From positions 11,005,973 through 11,069,972 of the forward strand of contig NW_004624747.1 in NCBI RefSeq assembly GCF_000247695.1: 64,000 bases of DNA. The letters are read 5' to 3'. Both the position numbers and the translations under genes were made by a program. Under the pieces are notes generated by a model. The model saw only the letters and a program-made list of their open reading frames with translations. It had not been told where the DNA came from and made no database searches. Below are positions 33,679 through 45,914 of this stretch, piece by piece. This DNA is from Heterocephalus glaber. Its lineage: Eukaryota; Chordata; Mammalia; Rodentia; Bathyergidae. Within the stretch, counting starts at the first letter, position 1, and the number at the start of each line of letters is the position of its first letter.

Positions 33679-34042
33679 CAGTGGACCCTTGAGTTATGAC
33701 CGGCCTGACATATGAACAACTTGGGTTATGACCAGAATTTTAGTTTTGACTTATGACCAAAGTCTTGAGTTATGACCCGAATGCTGGCCATTTGTGTTTC
33801 CAGATGGTCTCAGATACAGATTTAACCCTTCAAGAGTTCTAGAAGGAACAATACAACATCCTTTCCTGTGTAGGGTTAATTGAGAAATCCCGGGCCAATG
33901 TCTCTCTAGGGACACTGACATCTGCCTGTATACAAGAGAGAGGCTCTGAAGGCTGTGTAGAGGCGCCTGAGTCTTCACTGACCAACCTGAGTAACAACCA
34001 GCCTTCGTGAGCAAATTGAGTTTGTAAGTCAGTGGTCTACTG
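33679..34042. mobile_element. Tigger/pogo-like non-autonomous DNA transposon inside an L1
   Basis: TA-flanked. The left end CAGTGGACCCTTGAGTTATG and the inverted right end CAGTAGACCACTGACTTAC match imperfectly. Repeated gagttatgacc motifs lie near the left end. It splits a plus-strand L1 relic. Confidence 0.65.
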
Positions 34043-34339
34043 TACAGTATCAATCAACTGGCAACAGATAAATTAAATTATGCTACATGCTTACAGTAAA
34101 ATATAATAGAGATACAGAGTCTTCTACAAAGGTTGGTACCCATTTTCAAGAAAAAACATTTACATACGTATGTGTTTATAAATTTATGACATTTCCTTAA
34201 AAGGATGCCCACAAAATTAGCTATAGTGGCTGCTCCTGGAAAAGGGGCTTAAATTTCACTCTACCTCTGTTTACACCTTTAAAATTGTACATGACATTTG
34301 TACCACCTATTCAAAAAATTTATAAAAGCAACCTACCCA

Positions 34340-34890
34340 TTATTTTATATCTCTTCACCCTACTTCTTTCTTTCTTCATAGTACTTTTCACAACCTGCAG
34401 TTATTCTCATTACTTCTTTGATCTTAAGTGAACCTCTTATAAAAGCCTCTTGAAAGTAAATCCCGTCCATTTTTATGTCCCTGCTTCTAGCTCAAATTTT
34501 GCCACACAATAGGCACTCAGTGGATTTTTCATGAGCGATTTAGCTTTTCTCCCCCCAGTTCTGTGCCAAGAGAATTCAAAGAGAAAGCATTGTAGCTAAA
34601 GTCCGTGGTCTGAGAGACAACACAGGTTAGAGAAAGATAATCAATAGCAGTTAATCCTGATGTATTCCTCCTGCCAATGAAACATAATTAATGTAATATT
34701 AAAATGGCTAATGGTCCTGTTTATTTGTACTGCCTATAAGGCAGTGCACGGCAACTGGGCAGCTTGCAATATTCATGGATTCTCTGACCCACATTTAGTT
34801 GTGTTCTGCTTGGGATCCATAAATGAACAAGCTAGAAAAAAAGTCCCTGTCCTCAGTGAGCTGACAGTCCTATAAACAGACATGTTGTTT
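34340..34890. other. Non-repetitive intergenic block
   Basis: No repeat recognised. Contains several TAAT/ATTA sites around 34650-34700 (taattaatgtaat) and a ttatttgtactgcctataagg stretch. Candidate regulatory DNA only. Confidence 0.25.
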
Positions 34891-34899
34891 TTCAGTTGG

Positions 34900-35102
34900 G
34901 GTGTGTGTGCATGTGTGTGTGTGCTTCCATGGGTTGAGCCCAGGGCCTTTGCACTGAGCTACATCCCCAAATCTTTAAAAATTTTTATTTTTTATTTTTT
35001 GAGATAGGCTCTCACTAAATTGCTAGGTTGCCCAGGCTGGGCTGAAACTTGCAATCATCCCCCCTTAGCCTCCCAGGTTATGGGCATGTGTCTCCATGAC
35101 CA
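34900..35102 (-). repeat. B1-dID SINE with TG-rich head
   Basis: gcactgagctacatccccaa joined to gagataggctctcactaaat. Confidence 0.78.
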
Positions 35103-35109
35103 CTATTAT

Positions 35110-36117
35110 ATTTTTAGTTTTTAGTGTCACAAACTGCCTAGCAATGGGTATCTTCTCACTTGTAATGTGGCCTCTGCTGTGAAGGAACCAGGAGGTGGCA
35201 TTTTCCAAGGAAATTGCTAGGTCCAGGGACATTTGGAGGGCCTGTTTTGCAAACAGGGACCAAAAAGATGGCCCCCAAATCCTCTTTGACAAACTGGGTA
35301 TAAAAATGCAATTTCCCCAGAAATCTCTCAGTATTATTTTAATTTTCATCAGTCACTCAGCTGGAGATTTTGATTATCTTTTTGGCAGGCAGTATTGTTG
35401 TGAATCATGAAAATGGTGATCAGTTCATGTTCAGTGCAGACTTAAAAAAAATATTCTCAATCTGCACTGAAAGCCAACTGTATGCATGTATATGCGAGGG
35501 ACACAAAGACTGGTGCATGGGCCAGACACAGTTATGCAAAGTGGGAGGTCCAGGGACCTATACTGTCCTTACTTCCAGTGTCTTTCTGCTTTCCCCTCTG
35601 ACCTGTCAGGCACTAGACTCAGAGTAGTCCCATGTTGTTTCCCTATCGCAGTTCTGGGTATCTAAGCATGCACACCTCCTCCTCTGACTTCTCCCACAGA
35701 AGCATCCTCTCTCGGGTGGGACTATCCAAAATGACATTCCTACCTCTTCTAGCTAAAGGAAGGATGTGGGACACAGCTCCGGTTTCCATACCTCTCCCTG
35801 GGTACACAGACCTCACTGAATGAGCATGAAGAATGAGATAGCCATTGCTGGCATCTTGGTTTGGAAGTGACCTCAGTGTCTACCTTGAGAGACCGGGTGA
35901 GCTTGGAAGATGCACCCCAGGGAGTACTATGCCTTGATCAGGGGCAATAAAGTATACTCACAAAATCTAGGAAAAATGTTAAATGTATTATGAAGAAAAA
36001 CATAACCAAATTACTACTTAACTAGTATGCAATTAATTCTTATGGAAAACAAAGCTACACATTGCTCCTGAACATCAGCCTATTAAAGGATGTATATTTA
36101 ATGCACTGAACAGAGGG
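35110..36117. other. Intergenic, nothing assigned
   Basis: About 1 kb with short chance frames of up to 94 codons on both strands and no family similarity. No repeat identified. Confidence 0.3.
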
Positions 36118-36118
36118 T

Positions 36119-36530
36119 GTTACGGCTTGTATCTAGATGTCCTCCCAAGCCTCAGGTGGGCATAGGTGGGGCTTTTTGCAGGTGGTTGGATCTAAGGTAT
36201 GTGCTGATGGAATCAAGGATGCGATGCTGGGATTGAATCATGGTGTGATGCTAGGATTCAGGCTGCCCCAGTCTGGGTGTGAGTTCTACCCACCTTGAAG
36301 AGTGGGTAGCCTGTAATAAAATAGAAGGGACAGAAAAAGGGTCATTTTTTGTTGCTTGCTGCCTTCTGCCTTCCATGAGCTTTTTCTCCTCTGTGATGCC
36401 TATCATACCACATTGCTTTGGAGCTAGCCAACTATGAACTGAAACCTCTGTAAACTGTGAGCCAAATAAACTTTTCCTCCTTTAACTTTGAGTGTTGAGT
36501 ATTTTATCTCAGAATGAGGAAAGTAAGACA
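36119..36530 (+). mobile_element. ERVL-MaLR-type LTR with 5-bp flank GAGGG
   Basis: It starts TGTTACGGCTTGTATCTAG and ends near AAAGTAAGACA. The 3' end has the usual gtgagccaaataaacttttcctcc polyadenylation region followed by a tattttatctca block. GAGGG lies directly outside both ends. This layout is that of MaLR (MST/MLT/ORR1-like) LTRs. Confidence 0.7.
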
Positions 36531-37033
36531 GAGGGTGAATAGGAGTGAGATGAAAGACTAAAACTAAGTCAGGAGTGAGGTTTTGCAAAGACCAACATGA
36601 CTGCGCACTATTACCTGGAGACCCTCCATCCTTGCTCCTTGCATTTATGGTCCAAAGAAAAGAGACAATAAATTCTTTTTTGCCATAAATTAGGTTGTTT
36701 CTGTTGCTTGCAGCCAGTTCAGGACACGGTTCTGAACTGACAGGGTTCAGGACATGCTGTGCCATCTGGCACACTGGCATTTGAGAAAACAACAAAAGAG
36801 GCCATAGAAACTAGAAAAAAATCCCCTGTAAAATCTGGCTAGCTTTACTGTAAGACTCTCATACCAGAGGGGTCTTCCTTGTATCCACAGGGACACAGAG
36901 AAGAATCTGAACAAACAGACTTGCTAAGGTTCCCCAGTTCATTACTGTAGTGTCATCTAATCTGTGGCTCCAGGTACCTGCAGCCCCCAAGAATAACAAG
37001 CGATGTGCAGAAGATATTCTGAGGTGGGGGAGG

Positions 37034-37034
<1 letters not shown>

Positions 37035-37080
<46 letters not shown>
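37035..37080. repeat. (GA)n microsatellite
   Basis: More than 40 nt of GA preceded by a GGGA-rich stretch; abuts the LTR-like block at 37110. Confidence 0.9.
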
Positions 37081-37081
<1 letters not shown>

Positions 37082-37109
37082 CATAACCACATATTTCTAT
37101 TATAGTATG

Positions 37110-37475
37110 TTGTTTTTGTGGGGAGACAATGCAGCATCCCCCTTTGAGGCAGACGGCCACATCACTTCTGAGATAAAAACCTAACTTAGGAAAGTAGAAT
37201 TTAATTCAACCTTGACCAGGTGAAGCCATTTCAGAAAGATAGTAACAACTTAGGGAAACAAGACTTAGTTCAACCTATCGGAAACCTCACTTTGTCTCTC
37301 ACTTCCCAGTTAGCCTTACCCCCACTTCCTACATCCAGAGCTCTCTATAGCCCCAAACACTCCTGGGTGGGGGCTGACTCTTGGATTCCTGACCCATGTG
37401 TATGATCACCAGAGACAATAAAACTGCTGCTTTAAATTTTCTTGTGGCTGGTTATCTTGTTGGTTTTGTTACAGG
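37110..37475 (+). mobile_element. LTR-like block
   Basis: The block runs from tgtggggagacaatgcagc through a promoter-like ctctatagccccaaacac to gagacaataaaactgctgct and ends tggttttgttaca. This looks like the U3-R-U5 order of a class I/II ERV LTR, but I found no matching target duplication. A GA-repeat lies immediately to its left. Confidence 0.45.
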
Positions 37476-37784
37476 TCTTCTTTGAATTATAGTAATTCTA
37501 TTTTACTATTGTTTTGTCAATATCTTACAGTGTCTTAATTTATAAATTAAACTTTATCATGGATGTGTATGTATAAGAAAAACATTATTGTATATATATT
37601 TCATTACTCTTTACAGTTTCAGGCATCCATGAGAGTCTTGGAAAGTATCAATGGATAAGGGGATAACTATACTATTAAGTCAAATCCCCTTTGTCTTATC
37701 AGACTGCTGCCTAACTGTCTACTTTTCATACAACTAAGCACAAAAATACAGTTTTCCCTGTTTAGGGGGGTTGTCTTCATTTCT

Positions 37785-37882
37785 TTATTATTATTATTAT
37801 TTTTTGGTACCAGGGATCGAACTTGGGACCTTGCACTTTTGAGGCAGGTGGCAGAACCACTGAGCTAAATCCCTGGCCCCAG
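37785..37882 (-). repeat. ID-like SINE
   Basis: Flanked by TGTCTTCATTTCT (37772-37784, 37883-37895). Its tail has become (TTA)n. Confidence 0.88.
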
Positions 37883-38079
37883 TGTCTTCATTTCTGAAGG
37901 CTCTCATATCATATAAAACTCACATGAAATAAATTTTTATGCATTTATCTTGTTAATCTGTTGTGATAGGAGTTATAGGAGTTGTTATAGGCTCTACCAG
38001 GAACCTTGCAATGAGTGAGGAAAAGATATTTCTTTTCTTCCCTATAAAACAAAATATAGAGGATAGAATTGTTGTTATT

Positions 38080-38168
38080 GTCATTGCTATTTACAATGCT
38101 AGGGATCAAATCCAGGGCTTGGTGTTTGCTGGGTAAGTACTCTCACACTGAGCTATACCCCCCAATCC
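38080..38168 (-). repeat. dID monomer
   Basis: gctagggatcaaatccaggg to cactgagctatacccccc. Confidence 0.68.
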
Positions 38169-38169
38169 A

Positions 38170-39480
38170 AGGATCGCATTTTTTAATAATAAAATTCTAA
38201 TTCAAGAGAAACAAATGATTACATACCTTTTGGTCCAGACTAGAGCTCAGATGATAAGACTATAAAGTTGAATATAGGAATATGTTCCTTGAATAAATCT
38301 TATAGTCGATGGAACCCCATCTTCCTTTAAGCAAAATAGAATTCTAAAAGACAAAGCTCATGTTGGTGCTCCCCAACCATCATCTGCTGACTTGTAGTTT
38401 ATGGGTAAATTTCTTATTTTGGCTAGAAGAATCATGGAGCCTTTAAGCAGCTGAGCAATAAATGCTGCTGGATACCTGCTTTTTCTCCCCAAATTTAAGC
38501 AGAAAGCAATCTGTTACACTCCAAAAGGCAATCATTAATGACTCTCACAGTTCCAGGTTCAATTATAGGTTTTGCTCTGCCAAGATCTCAGCTTTTCTAC
38601 TGTTGACTCAGTTGGTTTTTTTGTTTGATTTGCACTGATGCAGGATGAGCCACAGGGCTCTCCTTTCATGTGCATAGCAATGCACAGCAATGTTTTCAGT
38701 TATTTTTCTTGTTACGTATTAAGACAGAATATGCATCTTCATACCAGTTACAGTCATAGAAGCCTTCACTCTGTGAAACTAGTCTGATTTTTTAGATGAT
38801 GTGTGTGTCACACACACACACACAGAGTAAATACTCAGCAAATGATTCAAACACAAGTCATGAAAATCCAAATAGTGCTTGCTTTTAGTGGATATGAAAG
38901 GAGTTTAATGAATGAGGCTCAGGAAGGGTTTCTCAGGTGCTGCAACTTTCTATATCTTGACTAGATGGTGGTTACATGAGTGCATGCTTTATAACAATTC
39001 ATTAAACTGCACATTGATTTCATGTGCTTTAGAGTATGTGGGTTATATCCCACAATAAAAAGCTTTTTAAAAAACTTCACATCATAATTCTGTTGTGTTT
39101 CCACTTGAAGAAAAGTATATAAGACATTGGTCCCCATGAGGAAATCCACACTTTTATTTTTTCCTCATTTTTTATAAAATTGTAGTGGGGAAGCCAAGTG
39201 GGTGAGAGTTTTATTTGGAAAATTACTTATACTTGTGGAGCCAGCAGGAAAATCATCAAAACCAAAAAAGAATGACTTGACAGACAGGAGTTGTGTTCAC
39301 AGGTTGGGACGGTGGATATATCTGTCACACCTTCAAAAAGATTAAAGATTTTTTTGTTTTAGTTTCTCTATTAACAAAAATCTTGTGGTTGTCTGATGTC
39401 TAAAGCTTAAAATGAGGAAAGGATTTCAGGCACCATCTTGCAACTAAGACCTATTTCTATTGATATCTCTAATTCACAGG
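38170..39480. other. Mostly non-repetitive intergenic block
   Basis: Holds a CA run at about 38810 and an L1-like tail near 39030 (cacaataaaaagc). The 38440-38780 stretch has E-box-like and homeobox-like motifs and looks unique. Confidence 0.3.
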
Positions 39481-40019
39481 TGAAAAATGCATACTTTTTC
39501 TTTATATAATACTTCAAAATGATTACTTCCATGAAAGAAGAAAAGCAACACTGTTTTGGGCTTCAATTCATACATCCTCCAGGAAAACCAAATGTTCCTA
39601 CTCTGTACCCTCATAAAGACAGATGACCAAGTAGTCAGGAAACTATACCTTTCACAGAAGTTTAGTCTATGATCATCAGAAAACCAGTCCAGCTTCCATC
39701 TCCCCAACATTGCTAGTGAAGTCTGAGAAAGAGAGACAGAGGCAGAGAGAGACAGGAAGAGAGAAAGAGGCAGGACAGACCCTGGATATGCAGGTGGTCT
39801 AGTTAGCAACAGAATGGCACAGAAACTCTGAAGCTCAGCTTTTTCCCACAATCTAAAAAGCTCCAGAAATTCCCAGTAATTTTGTCATGAATCAGTTAGA
39901 GATGGCATACAGACCCACGTGTCCTGCTACTTAGAAAGACATTGACTAGCCACACAGATTCCAGTAGCTTCCCCCATAAAACCCACTGGGAAATTCTTAG
40001 TAAGTTCCCTGTAGTCGTA

Positions 40020-41260
40020 TTTATCTGTACACATCCAGGAAAAAAATATGAAGGGGAGCCAAGAGAAAGTGCCAACTAGCCATTCTTGGGATCTCTTGCT
40101 TGTTTCTAAGAAATAGGCTTCAAGAGTCTTGTAAAGGCTGACTGTCCGGCTGCTGGTATAGGACAGAGGTCGGGGGGAGTTGCTTCACTTTCTCAAATCA
40201 AAAGGGGGGGAAAGTAAGTGAGAAAATCTCCTGAGTTCAAACATTCCTTTAAAACCCGAAACTTTAAATACTAAATGTGTTTCATGGCTGCCATCTTGAA
40301 AAACATTAGTTTGCCAAAGGCGCCCTTTGATTCCCATTTGGGATGGAAACGCTTGCAGTTAATCCATTGAAACAGGTTCTGGCACAAAAGCCTTTTTGCA
40401 ACAATCATGGTGCTTGTGAAGGACAATATTTTTGTGTGCAAAATAAAACATTTTAATGCGCTACAATCCATTACACATATAGACCTCCATTTCCTTTCAG
40501 TAATTATTCATTAGAAAACATTTAACGTCACTGTGGATTTCACACTGGGCAGTCTGGACACAAAGAACAAGAGATGGCCCATTTATAAGGGGCTGGGGCC
40601 TTCTTTTCTAATCTGAGAAACTCCAAGGAGGTGGGGCCCACAGGACACAACAGGCCGGCTAAATTGTGCAGTTAACGGTCAAAGCCCCCCTGCCTACTTT
40701 GACACTCATTTAAAGATGACAGGGAACAATAGAGATTTGTTCTGTTCAAGCCTTTCTTGTTACACAGTCTACATCAGCCCTGCACATGAAACCGCCCGAT
40801 ATTTTATTCCACCTGCCATCTCCCTCCTTCCTTGGTTGACTCCCTCCTCTGCTATTTTGCTTGTTCCCTCTTTAACACAAAGAGACAGGTAAAGAATATC
40901 GTTAAAAGGGGTCCCTTCAGCATGTCAGATTTCATAATACAATTGCCTGTCAGGTTCCCTATGAGCTATGAGGCGCTCAAACGTCTGGGTTTGGCCAGAA
41001 ATCCAGCCCACAGTTAGGTTAGTTAGCAGTGGGACAGCTCCCTGGCCACCTCCTGCCCTCCCAGAACGGAAGGCCATCTCCCAGGCAGAAATCATCTTTA
41101 GTAATAACTATGAAGCACTTGCTGCACCAGCAAGGAAACCCTGATGGATTCCATGTATATTTCTTAAATGCCTACATGTTAGTTTTTTACTAAAACTCAT
41201 ACCCAAAGATCCAAAAGCCTTTTCTCAGGAAAGGCTGGAAAATGTTTATCTTAGAGTCAG
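40020..41260. other. Non-repetitive intergenic block, candidate conserved element
   Basis: Over 1 kb free of recognised repeats, unusual for this window. Short sequence words such as cgccctttgattcccatttg and cccatttataaggggctgggg look like regulatory DNA. The small frames are not gene-like. Confidence 0.3.
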
Positions 41261-41262
41261 GT

Positions 41263-41457
41263 TGTTTTTTTGCAGCAGTAGGGATTAAAGCTTAAACTCA
41301 AGGATGCTCTCCCACTGAGCTGCATCTCCAGCTCCAGTTCTTAAACTTTGAGACAGGGTCTCACTAAGTTGCCCAGGCTGGTTTTGAACTTGTGATGCTC
41401 CTGCTTGAGCCTACTGAGTAGCTGGGGTTATAGGCATGCACCATTGTGCCCAGCTTA
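41263..41457 (-). repeat. B1-dID SINE
   Basis: ccactgagctgcatctccagc joined to agggtctcactaagttgccc and gagtagctggggttataggc. Confidence 0.78.
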
Positions 41458-41479
41458 GAGTCAGTTTTTAAAAGATGGG

Positions 41480-43150
41480 GATCATCAGGATCTTTCCCAA
41501 AAGTGACAGGGGAAAAAAATCTTGCCAGATTATCTGATAGAGAGCAAATCTTACAAGAATATGCAGAGATCTAAAACACTTCTAGTTATCATATGTGCTC
41601 TGTGTACTGAAGACTACACAACACTGAGTGAAGGTTCCAGAATGCACTGATAATAAGCATGTGAGCAAAAATAGATGTTGGCTTTCACAAACTCTCAACA
41701 ATGACTCATGTCACTGTATTTTCTATTATAGCAATCCTGATGTTTGTATGTAGCACTTGCTTCTGATTATTATCATGATGTGTTATCAAAAATTGCATTT
41801 GGCCAGAGAGTCAAATGGCAAGAAGATGGCAGATAAGATCAGTGGGTTCTTAAGGAGAAAGCAAAACTCATAGTGAAACCCATTGTAGAAGCCTGACTAG
41901 CCTTGTGGTTAATGAAATTCTACAAGCAAAACAGTGTTGATGCTCTATATTAAGAACCAGCAAACTATGGCCTGCAGGCACAAAACAGCCCACTGTCTCT
42001 TCCTTTGAGCCAAGAATGGTCTTGACATTTTAAAATGACTGGGGGAAAAATCAGGAGAGTAATAATGTTTAATAAAATGAGACAATTATATGATGTTCAA
42101 ATTTTAGCGTCCATAAAGTTTTGCAGGAGTAGAACCACACCTATTTATGTGTGTGGGGGTACTTTTGTGCTGTAACAGAGGTGACTACTGTAGTTGCCAC
42201 ACAGGGTGCATGGCCCACAAATGCCTAAAATATTTTCTGTGTAGTCCTTTGCAGAAAAAATGTGTCAACCCCTGCTGTATACATGTATTTCCCTTTTGCT
42301 TGGGAACCCGATTTCTCAATCAGTGGTACTTTAACATTGCACACACCAAGACAAGCAAAGCGGGATTTCAAATATAGCCTGGTCAAATACACATCTAAGG
42401 GCTTATTATACATCCCTCTATCCTGCTGTTATGGTACTCCCAAATTAAGATCTTTCTTCTCAGCAGCTCTACTTTCATGTACCTAACAGCGCTGCAAAGT
42501 CACATCATTGTCATTTCGAGTTCCAGTTGAGATGTCACCTTTTCAGTCCCATTGTTGCTTCCTGGCTTGTGAAACACAAACCAAAAACTGAACTCTGCAG
42601 AGAGCAGGCAGCAGTTTCTGGCATTGAACTCCACCGGCGTTTGCTCAGAGAGCAGACAGACAGGTCCAGCTCTTAGAGAAGCCCCTCAAAAGCTGCTGTC
42701 CCCAATTCTGAGTGGTAGTAACTCAGTGGCAGCTCAATTTTAAATGTACATCAAGGAAGAAAGCATGGTCTGATATTTGAATTCAAGGGGTTTTAGCTAT
42801 GGAACTGACAGGGATCAAACTTGCTGATGAAAGAATGATAATTCTGCATGCTTTTATGTGTCTAATGGACTCAACATTGACAGCTCCACAGTTGAAATGA
42901 AGGATTATCTTTTCATCTAACGACCAGAAGACTGTTGGTGTTTTATTATCCAGCTGCAGCCTCTTAATCACCACTGAATGAGTATAATTATGAATATCAG
43001 CAAACAGAATAATGCTTCTAAATTACCTTAGGGATTAGACTGTCTCCTAGTAAAACTGAGGACAGTTCATGTTCTTAATTGGCCCAAGGGAGTTGCAGGT
43101 GGAGGGGAAAAATTTGAAATCACAGAGCCATATTTCTCAGCATAAGTAGA
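41480..43150. other. Intergenic, mostly unassigned
   Basis: An eroded repeat-like phrase at 41960-42290 (aagaaccagcaaactatggcc, then tatggtactttaacattgc type) suggests a very old transposon. The rest shows nothing I can name. Confidence 0.3.
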
Positions 43151-43200
43151 GGGCTAAAAAAAAAAAACCCACAAGGCCTAGACTTTTCTCACCACTTTCT

Positions 43201-43289
43201 TTTTTTTTTTTTTTTGGTACTGGGGATCGAACTTGGGTCCTTGCACATGCCCAGCAAGCTGCGAAACCACTGAGCTAAATCCCCGGCCC
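43201..43289 (-). repeat. ID-like SINE
   Basis: Exact 15-nt flanks TTCTCACCACTTTCT at 43186-43200 and 43290-43304. Confidence 0.9.
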
Positions 43290-43661
43290 TTCTCACCACT
43301 TTCTAATAATAAATGTTAGGGAAAAAAAGGTGTTTGGAACTTTATAGTGGTTTTCAATGGAGCACATCAGTTTCAATCACATTTAGGTTGCCCAAAGTTC
43401 ATGGAAGCACCTTGAAGTTGTTTTCCTAAAAGCTTATGGATGAACTTGTAAAATAGAAATGTTCTTGCCTTGAGGGGCATCTTCAGCTAGCTTTCCCTGG
43501 AATGGAAGATACTTCATAGTAGGGAGGGCCTTAAATTCAACAGAAATTGGATATTGACAATGGAGTATACTAAAATCTATTTGGGGCAATAAATGTAAAA
43601 AAACTCATTCCAAGTCCCTTTTGGGTTAATGACCTTACAAAATAGATAACTTTTATTATAA

Positions 43662-43748
43662 CCTTTTTTTTTTTGGTACCGGAGATTGAACTCGGGACCT
43701 TGTGCTTGCCAGGCAGGCAGTGGAACCACTGAGCTAAATCCTTGGCCC
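43662..43748 (-). repeat. ID-like SINE
   Basis: AAAATAGATAAC repeats on both sides. Body tttggtaccggagattgaac to aaatccttggccc. Confidence 0.85.
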
Positions 43749-44094
43749 TTAAAATAGATAACATTTAACATGGCTTTAAAAATATTCCTCACCCAAAGGG
43801 GATGTTTAATACCTGGGTAAAAAATAGATATGACTTGTGGAACTTTAGGTTAGAAATTACTTAAACCTAGGCTGTAGAGCTTGAGTACCTCTTATCTGAA
43901 ATGCTTGGTTGCAGGAGGGCTTGGGGTTTTGAATTCTTTCAGATGTTGTAATATTTGCACACACTCAATGAGATATCTTGGGGATGGAACCCAAGTCTAA
44001 ACGTGAAATTCATTTCTTTCATCTACACTTTACTCACATAGCCTGAAGGTAATTTTATACAATATTTTTAGTGTACCTGTGTTTTTGTTCATTT

Positions 44095-44252
44095 TTTGTT
44101 TTTTGTTTTTTGTTTTTTTGCAGTACTAGCCCTTTTTAAAATTTTGAGACAGGGTTTTACTAAATTGCTCAGGCTGGGTTCAAACTTATGATCCTCTTGC
44201 TTCAGCCTCTTAGACTGCTGGGATTACAGGCATGTACCACCATGCCAAGCTT
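44095..44252 (-). repeat. B1-dID SINE, ID half mostly lost
   Basis: (TTTTTG)n head, short agtactagcccttt remnant, then ttgagacagggttttactaa to gggattacaggcatgtacc. Confidence 0.7.
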
Positions 44253-44939
44253 GCATTTGTGTTTTTTTACTACAACCTGTACCATCAGGTCAAGTGTGGA
44301 ATTTTCCACTTGTGGCGTCATGTCAGCCCTCAAGTTTCAGATTTTACACAGTCTATACTTGTCAAACTTTAGCATGTAGCCAAATTAGCTGGTGAAATCC
44401 TATGAAAAATGAAGGTGGTGGGCCTACAAATTTGCATGTTTTACAGTAAATTACACTAGGTCATTTCTGTCAGAGTAGTCTAGGAACGTCCTTCTAACTC
44501 CATTACTCAAACTGTGGTCCATGGTCTGGCAGTTCCTGCATTCCCTGGGAACTGTTAGAAATGCAAAATCTCAGTCTCTGTCCCTAAATCAGAACTTGCA
44601 TTTTAACAAGTTCTCCAGTGATTTCTGGATACTTTACTGTGTTTCCCGACTGATGAAAGTAAGACCCAGTCCAGTGACCTAGGAAAAATTTGAAAGTTAA
44701 ATTAAGGAAAAATGAACGTAAGGAGGATCATCATTCCCCAAGGTGATATAAATGCAAAAACCAGAGACTGAAAACTATTAAACACTACTGGATTGAAAAG
44801 GGACTCACAGAGGAGAAAAGAAGCAACCAAGACCCACCAGGAGGGGCTCCTGCAAGCCCCAGCTCCAGGAAGCTAAGGCTTGTCGATCGCACAACTGTGA
44901 GGTTAATTCTTTCTTTTTCGGCAACTAGGATTTTTAGAG

Positions 44940-45266
44940 ATGTTCCAACACTCTTTCCTCCATCTCAAATATCAGCTGCATGATTTCTCTTTTGTGACAC
45001 TGAACTCAACAAGCTGGACAGGCCCCTGGACTTTGCTCTTCCTTCTGAAAGGTGACCCAAAAAGGCCTAATCTCAAATCTGTTAAAGACCTGGCTAGGCA
45101 GAACAAAACCAAAAGATACCACTGGTCCTCAGGATTCTTCTTCAGAAACAGACCTTCTCTGTCCCAGTGGTTAAATAAAAGCAAAATATATAAGCTCTTT
45201 AGCTGGACACCGGATATAGTTCCAGAGAATATTCATTCCCCAATGGGTGATTTCTTGGGCATCTAA
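44940..45266 (+). other. Unrecognised 108-codon open frame left of purine-tract copy B
   Basis: ATG to stop with no family I can name. It is rich in Lys, Trp and Phe and ends next to the purine-tract repeat, so it may be part of the same element's coding or 3' region or plain chance. I do not claim expression. Confidence 0.2.
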
Positions 45267-45652
45267 CCCAGGCATTGGGGGCTGGGATTGTGATATTGGA
45301 TATTGTGGGTTGGAATTTTTATGGTTTGTGATGGGGGGAAAAAAAAGCTCGTAAGTGTAAATAAGAACTAAGAGGTATAATAGATACTGTGAACTAGAAA
45401 GAAAAGGGGCAAAGGGGAAGGGAAAGTGGGAGGGGTAGGGGAAAGGATAGAAGGGAATGGAATTAATATGAGAAAATGAAAAAATGGAAACAAAGTCTTT
45501 GTAAATAGGGAGGGATGGAGGGGTTGAAGGGAGGACAGGGGAAGGGGGAAAAATAAGAACCAAGAGAGTATGTAAAGGTGCAAATTTCCAATGAAGAATG
45601 TCATTATATTGTATACCTAAAATGTACCAATAAAATAAAATTAAAAAAAAGC
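45230..45652 (+). mobile_element. Purine-tract repeat, copy B
   Basis: The same G/A-rich tract as at 58580 (gggaagggaaagtgggagg, then aacaaagtctttgtaaatagg) ends in tttccaatgaagaatgtcat, tatacctaaaatgtaccaat and AAAATAAAATT. A long open frame on the minus strand here is only an artefact of the purine tract. Confidence 0.55.
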
Positions 45653-45914
45653 TCACATAGCATCCATGAAGACAAATATTAAAAAAATAAAGATAAATTT
45701 TTACAATTATTTTGAAATTTTACTTTTCTGTCTTTTGCTATTACACTGAATAATTTGTGGTGACATAAAATAGGGAAATGAAAGAAAAAAATGTATATTT
45801 GTTTAAAAAGTAGTTATTAAAACCCTCCAATGGATATACATCTTTATAATTATACAATGATATCTTTTATTTACTATTTTAATTTAATTCTTTTGTTTGA
45901 TTATAAAAGAATTC

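Larger units (their letters stand above)
31660..34330 (+). repeat. Long old L1 relic with nested insertions
   Basis: Diverged ORF2-like sequence, many stops, ending near aaaattgtacatgacatttg. Interrupted by SINEs at 31887-32200 and by a Tigger-like element at 33679-34042. Confidence 0.6.

Noticed and set aside
36424..36795. 123-codon minus-strand frame overlapping an LTR
   Set aside because: Antisense to the MaLR LTR end and flanking DNA, with no similarity.
45171..45656. 161-codon minus-strand open frame
   Set aside because: It is the complement of a G/A-rich repeat (Phe/Pro/Ser/Leu-rich by composition), matched by similar frames at the other repeat copy; no coding signature.
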